NCBI GenBank assembly: GCA_028817635.1
Contig: JAPPPH010000035.1
Location: forward strand, 1-11,549
Direction of reading: 5' to 3'
From: Verrucomicrobiales bacterium
Lineage (GTDB): Bacteria > Verrucomicrobiota > Verrucomicrobiia > Limisphaerales > UBA1096
DNA: 11,549 nt
Positions 6,227 through 11,549 of this stretch are shown here, one piece after another (the first letter of the stretch is position 1; each line of letters opens with the position of its first letter). Both the position numbers and the translations under genes were made by a program. The notes under the pieces are model-generated. The model was not told the origin of the DNA and made no database searches. It saw only the letters and a list, made by a program, of their open reading frames with translations.

Positions 6227-7264
6227 ATGAGTTCAATTGATCGAAAAAACGTGGTGCTGCTTGGCCTGGGACGGGCGGGGAAGTTTCACATCCAGAGCAT
6301 ACAGGCGATACCCGGCCTGCGGCTGAAGTGCGTGGTGGATGTTGATGAAGCCAGGGCCAAGCGCTTGGCCGCCGAACTGGAGTGCGACTACGCAACGGAC
6401 GCTGACGGGCCGCTTGGCCAAGCGGACGTCGATGCCGTGATCGTTGCCTCGCCGACGCATGAGCATTTCGGGCAGATCCAAAACGCGCTCAAGGCCGGCA
6501 AACCGGTTTTCACGGAAAAACCGCTGGGCAGTGATCTCAACGAGATTGATACCTGCTTCGACTTGGCCAAGCGCGCCGACCTGTCGCTGTTCGTTGGATT
6601 CAATCGTCGTTTCGATCCGTCTTTTTCCAGTCTCGCCGCCGGGGTGCAGGCCGGGCAGGTAGGGGTGCTCCAGATGTTGCGCGTCACCTCCCGAGACTCG
6701 CCCCTCCCGACGATGGAATACATCAGCACATCGCACGGAATTTTTCATGACTGCATCGTGCATGATTTCGACATGATGCGCTTTATCACCGGCCGTAATC
6801 CTGTCGAGATTTTCGCTGTCGGCAACAGCTTCGTCGAAGGCATCGGAAAACTAAACGACCTGGACAACGTTCTCGTCACTCTCAAGTACGATGACGGCAT
6901 GATCGCCAGCATCGATGTGAACCGGTTTGCGGCATACGGGTACGATCAACGAATCGAAGTGTTCGGCAGCGAGGGGATGTTGCAGGCAGAAAACCGGGCG
7001 CCGGTTTCCACCGTGTTGTCGAACAAGGACGGGTTGCACCGGCCTACGATTGAGCACTCATTCCCCAGTCGCTACAAAGAGGCGTACCGGCGCGAGCTGG
7101 TTGAATTCCTCGAATGCATAAAAGAAGGCAAGCCGGCCCCGGTCACTCATGAAGAAGTTCGCATGAGTTTCATCCTCTCAGAGTTGGGTGAGCAGTCCCA
7201 CCGCGAAAACAAACCACTCAGAGTGGGCGACCATCCCGGCCTTGCCGGGTTTGGCTCTGTTTGA
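6227..7264 (+). CDS. Gfo/Idh/MocA oxidoreductase, inositol 2-dehydrogenase (IolG)-like
   Basis: A cytoplasmic NAD(P)-dependent dehydrogenase, 345 residues, normal family length. The Rossmann motif is GLGRAG (13-18) with an acidic D38 at the end of the second strand, favouring NAD. The EKP motif is at 97-99, with K98 the expected catalytic lysine. GIFHDCIVHDFDMMRF holds D175 and H179, matching in order and spacing the catalytic Asp/His pair of inositol dehydrogenases. YGYDQRIEVFGSEGMLQAEN later in the chain is also typical of IolG. Related enzymes act on scyllo-inositol, other cyclitols and sugars, so the exact substrate is open. AAGGAG at 6219-6224 lies unusually close (2 nt) to the ATG. It ends 14 nt before the sulfatase start, so co-transcription is likely. 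Four palindrome-type stretches fall in it, read as AKRLA, LGQA and LAKR. Confidence 0.88.
   Translation: MSSIDRKNVVLLGLGRAGKFHIQSIQAIPGLRLKCVVDVDEARAKRLAAELECDYATDADGPLGQADVDAVIVASPTHEHFGQIQNALKAGKPVFTEKPLGSDLNEIDTCFDLAKRADLSLFVGFNRRFDPSFSSLAAGVQAGQVGVLQMLRVTSRDSPLPTMEYISTSHGIFHDCIVHDFDMMRFITGRNPVEIFAVGNSFVEGIGKLNDLDNVLVTLKYDDGMIASIDVNRFAAYGYDQRIEVFGSEGMLQAENRAPVSTVLSNKDGLHRPTIEHSFPSRYKEAYRRELVEFLECIKEGKPAPVTHEEVRMSFILSELGEQSHRENKPLRVGDHPGLAGFGSV
6355..6370. repeat. Inside-out palindrome GGCCAAGCGCTTGGCC (in coding region)
   Basis: A perfect 16-bp palindrome made of the same half-sites in reverse order, as in the composite at 430-445. It encodes AKRLA in the second Rossmann helix of the oxidoreductase. 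Confidence 0.85.
6411..6424. repeat. Palindrome copy, perfect 14-bp CGCTTGGCCAAGCG (in coding region)
   Basis: Encodes part of GPLGQA. The 19-bp stretch CGGGCCGCTTGGCCAAGCG (6406-6424) is identical to 8918-8936 in the NHL gene. Confidence 0.92.
6562..6573. repeat. Palindrome copy CTTGGCCAAGCG (in coding region)
   Basis: Perfect core at 6562-6571, read as DLAKR in a helix after the EKP motif of the oxidoreductase. Confidence 0.88.
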
Positions 7265-7278
7265 TACGGAAGCGCGAG

Positions 7279-8649
7279 ATGATGATCTCTTTTAAAGTAC
7301 ACATGCTGTCGGCATTGGCGTTGGGCTTTTTTTTGTCGGCATCGCTTGGTCAAGCGGAGACGGCGAAGCAGCCGAACATATTGATCGTAATCGCAGATGA
7401 CTTGAACAAGGATAGCGTTGGAGTCTACGGCAATAAGGATGTGAAGACGCCAAACATTGACCGGCTGGCTAGCCAAGGGATGCGATTTAACTTGACGTAC
7501 ACATCTACGGCAATGTGTGCCCCGACACGGCAGCAGATGTACACCGGCCTGTACCCGGTACGGAGCGGGGCGTATCCAAATCATTCCAAGGTCAAGCCGG
7601 GCACGAAGAGCCTCGTGCATTACCTCAAGGCACTGGGGTATCGCGTTGGGCTGAGCGGAAAGCGGCACTTTGGCCCGCCGGCTTCTTTTCCGTTTGAGCA
7701 GATTTCAAACAAGGTCAATCCCGAGGCCATTCGTGAATTCATTGCCCGAGACAAGGCCCAACCGTTTTGTCTGCTAGTGACGTCGAACAGTCCGCATGTG
7801 CCGTGGTCCGCAGGCGATGCATCACAGTACGACCCGGCCAAGCTGACCATCCCGCCCTACTGGGTCGACTCGCCGGAGATGCGCGAATCGTTGACCCGTT
7901 ATTACGCCGAGATCACTGACCTCGACCGGGAGGTGGGTGAGTGCTTGAAAATACTCCACGAAACAAAACAGGAGGAAAACACTGCGATGATTTTCACCAC
8001 CGAACAGGGCGCGCAGTATCCCGGCTGCAAATGGACCTGTTACGAGAACGGACTCAATGTTGGTTTTATCGTCCGGTGGCCCGGCCAAGTGAAACCCGGC
8101 AGCGTAAGCGATGCCATGATCCATTACGTCGACGTTGCTCCCACGTTGGTGGAGATGGCCGGAGGGCAGGCGGTCAAGGGTCTGGATGGCCGGAGTTTTC
8201 TCGGCGTGTTGCAGGGCAAAACCAAGCGGCACAACTCGGTAACCTACGGGGTACACACGCAAATGAATGCCATCGGCTCGCCGCCAACCGGGTACGCGGT
8301 ACGCTCCATCCGTGCCGGCAAATGGAAGTACATCATGAACCTGAACCACACAGTGATGTTCAACAACGCACTCACGAAAAACGACAAGGAAAACTACTGG
8401 GCTTCGTGGGTTCGCGCCGCCAAGACGGATCCCAAGGCAGCCCGGCTTGTGGAACGATATTTGAACCGTCCCGCAGAGGAACTGTACGACCTGAGCAAGG
8501 ACCCGCACGAGTTGAACAATCTCGCTGGACGGGAAAAACAGGCCAAAGTGAAGGCACGACTCAAACACCAACTGCAGGATTGGATGGCCGGTCAGGGTGA
8601 CCTTGGCCAAGCGACTGAAATGGCGGCCAAGCGGAACAGGAGACAATGA
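7279..8649 (+). CDS. Secreted sulfatase (S1 formylglycine type), atypical metal motif
   Basis: The product should hydrolyse a sulfate ester after export. From the ATG at 7279 it is 456 residues: a signal peptide (hydrophobic 9-22, cleavage near LGQA-ET at 26), metal-binding ADD (D40, D41), the formylglycine motif C80-A-P-T-R followed by QQMYTG, SGKRHFG (K128, H130), SPHVPW (H173) and K251. C80 needs conversion to formylglycine; the maturase is not in the window. Where S1 sulfatases normally have SDNG or SDHG, this one has TTEQG (E242, Q243), an unusual metal-site variant. A TTG six codons upstream (7261) would overlap the previous stop, but GGAAG at 7268-7272, 6 nt before the ATG, favours the ATG. 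The gene overlaps the NHL gene by 4 nt (ATGA), implying coupled translation. Palindrome-like stretches fall in the signal peptide and near the C-terminus. The substrate is unknown. Confidence 0.88.
   Translation: MMISFKVHMLSALALGFFLSASLGQAETAKQPNILIVIADDLNKDSVGVYGNKDVKTPNIDRLASQGMRFNLTYTSTAMCAPTRQQMYTGLYPVRSGAYPNHSKVKPGTKSLVHYLKALGYRVGLSGKRHFGPPASFPFEQISNKVNPEAIREFIARDKAQPFCLLVTSNSPHVPWSAGDASQYDPAKLTIPPYWVDSPEMRESLTRYYAEITDLDREVGECLKILHETKQEENTAMIFTTEQGAQYPGCKWTCYENGLNVGFIVRWPGQVKPGSVSDAMIHYVDVAPTLVEMAGGQAVKGLDGRSFLGVLQGKTKRHNSVTYGVHTQMNAIGSPPTGYAVRSIRAGKWKYIMNLNHTVMFNNALTKNDKENYWASWVRAAKTDPKAARLVERYLNRPAEELYDLSKDPHELNNLAGREKQAKVKARLKHQLQDWMAGQGDLGQATEMAAKRNRRQ
7343..7356. repeat. Palindrome copy with one mismatch, CGCTTGGTCAAGCG (in coding region)
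   Basis: 13 of 14 positions match. It is read as SLGQA, at the end of the sulfatase signal peptide. Confidence 0.7.
8602..8633. repeat. Palindrome copy CTTGGCCAAGCG plus a following half-site (in coding region)
   Basis: Perfect core at 8602-8611 (read as DLGQA), then a separate half-site GCCAAGCG at 8626-8633 (read as AKR). Both sit in the last 16 codons of the sulfatase, after the conserved domain. Confidence 0.85.
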
Positions 8650-9665
8650 AACTCATCCCAACCATTCTGCTCGCATCGATCGTTTTAACAACGGCTGCGG
8701 AGCCAAAGGTCACGCTCATCGATGGTAGCTGGAATCCCGGTGAAGGCGGGCCGGTGACCACCCGACCAAACCCGTTACATCGGCCATTCGGTGTCGATTT
8801 CGATTCAAAGGGCCGCATGTGGATCGTCGAACTTGAGGGGGGAAGAGTGCATCGCTTGGCCAACGGCGTTCGCTCCCATGTGAGTGGGGACGGCAGCAAA
8901 AGTTACAAGGGCGATGGCGGGCCGCTTGGCCAAGCGACGTTCAATGGCATGCACAATGTGGCGGTTGGCCCGGATGATTCCGTGTACATTTCCGATAGCT
9001 GGAATCACTGCATCAGAAAGATAGATCGCGATGGACAAATCACCACCATCGCCGGAACCGGCAAGCCGGGATTTAGCGGAGACGGCGGGCAAGCAGCCAT
9101 GGCGCAGTTCAATTATATCATGTGCATCACATTGACTCCCAAGGGTGACAAGCTGCACATCGCCGACCTGAAAAACAGGCGAATTCGAGAGTTGGATCTC
9201 AAGACCGGCATCGTCAAGACCATCGCCGGGAACGGAAAACGAGGCATCCCGAAAGACGGCACCAAGGCCACCGAGGCACCGCTGGTCGACCCGCGAGCTG
9301 TGTGTGCCGACACTGCTGGAAATGTTTATGTGCTCGAACGCGGGGGAAACGCACTAAGAGTTGTTCGAAAGGACGGAAGAATTTACACCGTCGCTGGCAA
9401 TGGAGAGAAGGGAAGAGCAGATGGAATTGGCATCGAAGCCCGGTTCCACGGCCCAAAACATATTTGCGCCGACCCGGACGGAAATATCTACGTGGCGGAT
9501 GATGTGAACCACTTGATCCGCAAGTTTGACCCCAAAACCGGGGCCGTCACAACTGTGCTTGGACGCGGGAAAATCAAGCTCAAGCAGCCGCACGGAGTGA
9601 CGTGGGAGAAGGGCAAACTTTACGTGGTCGACTCCAGTAACAACCGCATATTGAGGGTTGAGTAG
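8646..9665 (+). CDS. Secreted NHL-repeat beta-propeller protein
   Basis: The 339-residue product has a short signal peptide (K2, hydrophobic 4-17, cleavage near TTAA-EP). It then has repeated NHL units with the pattern P-G(V/I)-xxD--G--Y(V/I)AD--N--IRK-D--TG-(V/I)-T(I/V)AG-G, giving about five to six blades; examples are NVAVGPDDSVYISDSWNHC and HICADPDGNIYVADDVNHL. NHL propellers in this setting are extracellular or periplasmic binding proteins or lactonase/lyase-like enzymes; no catalytic residues can be assigned. The start ATG at 8646 overlaps the sulfatase stop (ATGA), with AGGAG at 8638-8642. The shared operon suggests it handles or binds the same substrate. The loop GDGGPLGQATFN contains a full palindrome copy, while the equivalent loop of the next blade reads GDGGQAAMAQFN without one. 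Its stop lies 3 nt from the stop of the opposing sulfatase gene. Confidence 0.87.
   Translation: MKLIPTILLASIVLTTAAEPKVTLIDGSWNPGEGGPVTTRPNPLHRPFGVDFDSKGRMWIVELEGGRVHRLANGVRSHVSGDGSKSYKGDGGPLGQATFNGMHNVAVGPDDSVYISDSWNHCIRKIDRDGQITTIAGTGKPGFSGDGGQAAMAQFNYIMCITLTPKGDKLHIADLKNRRIRELDLKTGIVKTIAGNGKRGIPKDGTKATEAPLVDPRAVCADTAGNVYVLERGGNALRVVRKDGRIYTVAGNGEKGRADGIGIEARFHGPKHICADPDGNIYVADDVNHLIRKFDPKTGAVTTVLGRGKIKLKQPHGVTWEKGKLYVVDSSNNRILRVE
8853..8863. repeat. Partial palindrome CGCTTGGCCAA (in coding region)
   Basis: 11 bases match from the left end; the core is broken at its last base (AAC instead of AAG). Read as HRLAN in the first NHL blade. Confidence 0.65.
8923..8936. repeat. Palindrome copy, perfect 14-bp CGCTTGGCCAAGCG (in coding region)
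   Basis: Encodes PLGQA in the loop between the first two NHL blades. Shares 19 identical bases with the copy in the oxidoreductase gene. Confidence 0.92.
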
Positions 9666-9668
9666 CGG

Positions 9669-11252
9669 CTATTTTTCGCTGCGATCACGCGGGATGACTT
9701 TCGCATTACGGGCCCATGTTTCCCATCGGTCAGCCATGACCTTGACGCGTTCCGGATGAGTGGTGGCAAGGTTGTGCGCCTCGGCACGGTCGTTTGCGAG
9801 GTTGTACAATTCCCAGTCCTTGTCGCCTTCCGTGACAAGTTTCCAGTCGCCGATGCGAATGGCCTTGTTACGTTCATGCTCCCAGTAAAGCGGGCGGTTT
9901 CCGAGCGACTCGTTGGCAAAAGCCGGGAGGAGACTTACGCCTTGCATGGGGGGAATCTTGTTTCCGTGAAAACGCTTGGGATAGGCCGCCCCGGTCGCCG
10001 CAACCGTTGTCGCCATTAGGTCCGGGAGAAAGGCAGGTTGCCACCGAAACTCGCCCTTGGCAGCAATGCCGTCCGGCCAATGCACAATCAACGGAGTGGC
10101 CATGCCGCCCTCGTGCACATTATGTTTGTACCGGCGGAACGGTGTGTTGGAGGCGTTGGCCCAGGCGCGTCCGTAAGAGAGCATGTAGCCCCGATCGCTC
10201 TCGAGATCCTCCTTCGCACCGCCGCCCAGTTCGCCGCCCTCGGCGCAACCACCGTTGTCGCTCAGGAAAAAAATGATCGTGTTGTCGAAGCGGTCCATCT
10301 TTTTGAGTGAAGTGATCAATCGGCCAATGTTTTGATCCACTGAATCGATTTGTGCAGCATAGATTGCCATCCGCAAATCCAGCTCCACTTTTTTCTCATC
10401 CGAAAGATCATCCCAAGCCCGGGCGTCTCGCGGTGCTTTTCCCCATTCCTTTTTGATCAGCCCCATGTCGAGCATGCGTTTGTAACGGTCGCGACTCACT
10501 TTGTCCCAGCCGCCGTCCATGTAACGGCCTCGATATTTGTCGATGTCTCGCTTTCGGGCGTGCAACGGCCAGTGCGGAGCGGTGTAGGCGAGGTAGAGGA
10601 AAAAAGGACGATCGTCACGATCGTTGGCTTCCTCAACAAACTGGATGGCGTAGTCGGTGAAAGCGTCCGTGGTATAGTAATCTCCCTCCGGCTTGACCGG
10701 CTCATTGCCAAGCGTCAGCCCACGCCGCCCCTCCGGCCGGAAGAAGTTCGACGCCCCGGCAATGATTCCGTAGTAGCGGTCGAACCCGCGCTGCAGCGGC
10801 CATTTGTGTTTGCCATGATAGCCAACGTGCCACTTGCCGGACATCAGCGTGTGGTAGCCCCTTGGTTTGAGAACCTCCGCGATTGTGACGCATTTGCGGT
10901 TGAGAAAACCACGAAAGCCCGGGACACCGCGGTCGTGCGACTTGGGCTTGGCCGGTGTGTTGGTCATGTGCCCAATCCCAGCCTGATGCGGATGCAGCCC
11001 GGTCAACAGCGACGCCCGCGTAGGGCAGCAGCGGCCGGAGTTGTAAAACTGGGTGAACCGGAGGCCGTTGGCGGCGAGCTTGTCGAGGTTTGGTGTTTTG
11101 ATTTCCCCACCGTAGCAGCCGATATCTGAGTAACCCATGTCGTCCACCATGATGATGACAATGTTGGGAGATGCCTGCTTGGCCAAGGGCTTGGCCAAGC
11201 AGGGGATAAGCAACAGAAACGTCGCGAAGAAAATCTTATGAGCCGAGAACAT
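9669..11252 (-). CDS. Secreted arylsulfatase (S1 formylglycine type)
   Basis: A 527-residue exported sulfatase with all usual motifs. Signal peptide: K6, hydrophobic 7-19, cleavage near KQA-SP at 27. Metal residues: VDD (D37, D38). Formylglycine motif: C75-C-P-T-R followed by ASLLTG. Further active-site residues: SGKWH (K140, H142), APHWP (H227), SDNGG (D332, N333) and K376 in RYKHNVHEGG. It resembles the large arylsulfatase A-like branch common in marine Verrucomicrobiota and Planctomycetota; the substrate is not readable. The start is taken as ATG at 11250-11252. An open frame extends up to a GTG at 11400-11402, but that extension would run through a terminator and into the preceding gene, and lacks a signal peptide at its own N-terminus. 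No good Shine-Dalgarno site precedes the ATG. Two palindromes in tandem encode LAKPLAK in the signal peptide region. It converges with the NHL gene. Confidence 0.92.
   Translation of the reverse strand: MFSAHKIFFATFLLLIPCLAKPLAKQASPNIVIIMVDDMGYSDIGCYGGEIKTPNLDKLAANGLRFTQFYNSGRCCPTRASLLTGLHPHQAGIGHMTNTPAKPKSHDRGVPGFRGFLNRKCVTIAEVLKPRGYHTLMSGKWHVGYHGKHKWPLQRGFDRYYGIIAGASNFFRPEGRRGLTLGNEPVKPEGDYYTTDAFTDYAIQFVEEANDRDDRPFFLYLAYTAPHWPLHARKRDIDKYRGRYMDGGWDKVSRDRYKRMLDMGLIKKEWGKAPRDARAWDDLSDEKKVELDLRMAIYAAQIDSVDQNIGRLITSLKKMDRFDNTIIFFLSDNGGCAEGGELGGGAKEDLESDRGYMLSYGRAWANASNTPFRRYKHNVHEGGMATPLIVHWPDGIAAKGEFRWQPAFLPDLMATTVAATGAAYPKRFHGNKIPPMQGVSLLPAFANESLGNRPLYWEHERNKAIRIGDWKLVTEGDKDWELYNLANDRAEAHNLATTHPERVKVMADRWETWARNAKVIPRDRSEK
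11175..11202. repeat. Double palindrome: two copies in tandem forming a 28-bp perfect inverted repeat
   Basis: Cores at 11178-11187 and 11190-11199 are separated by two bases. The 13-bp arms at 11175-11187 and 11190-11202 are exact reverse complements around a central GG, so the whole is itself one larger inverted repeat. It lies in the signal-peptide end of the sulfatase gene and encodes LAKPLAKQ. Confidence 0.9.
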
Positions 11253-11274
11253 GAGAAGCGAAGGGGTAGCAAAA

Positions 11275-11294
11275 GCCAAGCGCTTGGCCAAGCC
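11275..11294. repeat. Composite palindrome upstream of the sulfatase gene (intergenic)
   Basis: A 14-bp inside-out palindrome GCCAAGCGCTTGGC (11275-11288) overlaps a near-full copy CGCTTGGCCAAGCC (11281-11294). It has the same architecture as 430-450. It lies between the terminator of the upstream gene and the sulfatase ATG, where the promoter or leader should be. Confidence 0.88.
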
Positions 11295-11300
11295 CGGCCA

Positions 11301-11331
11301 AAAGAAAACAGCCCCCGATAAACAGGGGCTG
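11301..11331 (-). terminator. Rho-independent terminator of the right-edge gene
   Basis: On the minus strand a 7-bp GC-rich stem CAGCCCC/GGGGCTG (arms at 11325-11331 and 11309-11315, loop of 9) is followed by TTTTCTTTT. It lies 25 nt after the TAA of the partial gene at the right edge, and separates it from the sulfatase gene. Confidence 0.85.
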
Positions 11332-11355
11332 GTGAAAAACGGTTGTAGTGCAGGG

Positions 11356-11549
11356 TTATTCGTTGGCCTTGCCAGGGCTTGGCTTGCCGGCTGCCGGCTC
11401 ACCTTTGCCGTCCGGCAGACGACGAAGCGCCTGATCGGTTTCGAGCTTGGCGAACTTGACCTCGTCGAGAATTAGGTTGCCGGAGGCATCGCTGTCGATG
11501 AGCTGAATCGTCTCGCCTGACTTGTCCAACTTGAAGTTGGCATGAAGGC
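11356..11549 (-). CDS. C-terminus of a probable lamin-tail-domain protein (truncated by window edge)
   Basis: An open frame enters from the right edge and ends at TAA (11356-11358), giving 63 residues. It reads NFKLDKSGETIQLIDSDASG, then NLILDEVKFAKLETDQALRR and LPDGKGEP, then a Gly/Pro/Lys-rich tail. The pattern F-L---GE-I-L-D--GN--DEV-F---E-D-A--RLPDG is typical of the end of a lamin tail domain, an immunoglobulin-like fold found at the C-terminus of large secreted proteins (often with CotH or other surface domains) in Verrucomicrobiota and Planctomycetota. The rest of the protein is outside the window, so its main function is unknown. Base composition is like the neighbours. It is transcriptionally separate from the sulfatase because a terminator follows. 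Confidence 0.72.
   Translation of the reverse strand, partial: LHANFKLDKSGETIQLIDSDASGNLILDEVKFAKLETDQALRRLPDGKGEPAAGKPSPGKANE

Noticed and set aside
7261..7278. TTG start for the plus-strand sulfatase
   Set aside because: It overlaps the previous stop and has a poorer ribosome site. The ATG at 7279 has GGAAG at good spacing and gives a cleaner signal peptide.
7822..8646. Long minus-strand open frame opposite the plus-strand sulfatase (274 codons)
   Set aside because: The sense strand encodes the conserved second half of the sulfatase; the antisense translation shows no family features.
10350..11129. Long plus-strand open frame opposite the arylsulfatase (259 codons)
   Set aside because: It is antisense to a well-supported sulfatase, and its translation shows no domain or signal pattern; it is a by-product of GC-rich codon use.
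430..11294. The repeated palindromes as a CRISPR array or REP/BIME cluster
   Set aside because: Copies are too short (10-16 bp), irregularly spaced over the whole window and often inside genes. There are no unique spacers of constant length and no cas genes.
11253..11402. N-terminal extension of the arylsulfatase to a GTG at 11400-11402
   Set aside because: It would run through a convincing terminator (11301-11331) and into the coding end of the right-edge gene. The internal ATG gives a normal signal peptide directly ahead of the sulfatase domain.

Overview
The window looks like chromosomal DNA of a free-living, probably marine or aquatic Verrucomicrobiota, with Planctomycetota as the alternative. 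The grounds are gene content: two secreted formylglycine-type sulfatases, a Gfo/Idh/MocA oxidoreductase next to a sulfatase, an exported NHL propeller protein, the tail of a probable lamin-tail-domain protein, and a MoxR ATPase beside a large DUF4175-like membrane coiled-coil protein. No rRNA, tRNA, CRISPR, integrase or transposase was seen.

Layout. The left half runs on the minus strand. It holds the N-terminal 91 residues of a cysteine desulfurase (cut by the left edge), moxR, a three-helix membrane/coiled-coil protein just upstream of moxR, purE with a clear intrinsic terminator, and ispA (farnesyl-diphosphate-synthase type). From 5182 the plus strand carries an ankyrin-repeat lipoprotein, an inositol-2-dehydrogenase-like oxidoreductase, a secreted sulfatase and an NHL protein. 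They are tightly packed: gaps of 16 and 14 nt, then a 4-nt ATGA overlap. A second secreted sulfatase on the minus strand converges on the NHL gene with 3 nt between stop codons. At the right edge is the C-terminus of another minus-strand gene with its own terminator.

How the genes may work together. moxR and the membrane protein look like one operon, a MoxR-type chaperone with a membrane client or scaffold. ispA and purE are housekeeping genes (isoprenoid and purine synthesis) and may share a transcript ending at the 3502-3530 terminator. The oxidoreductase, sulfatase and NHL genes look like a small polysaccharide or sulfated-compound utilisation unit: exported desulfation, a secreted propeller protein, and cytoplasmic oxidation of a polyol or sugar. 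The substrate cannot be read from the sequence.

The most striking signal is not a gene. A perfect palindrome with core CTTGGCCAAG, full form CGCTTGGCCAAGCG, is scattered across the window. The 10-bp core occurs 13 times without mismatch where about 0.01 would be expected by chance. There are also degenerate, half-site and inside-out copies. It lies between genes and inside genes, where it is read in only two of the three frames (LAK/LAKR or LGQA). It is absent from the AT-richer ankyrin gene. It resembles in behaviour the highly iterated palindrome HIP1 of cyanobacteria or the in-gene palindromic elements of Rickettsia, but has a different sequence. I regard it as the candidate undescribed system here.
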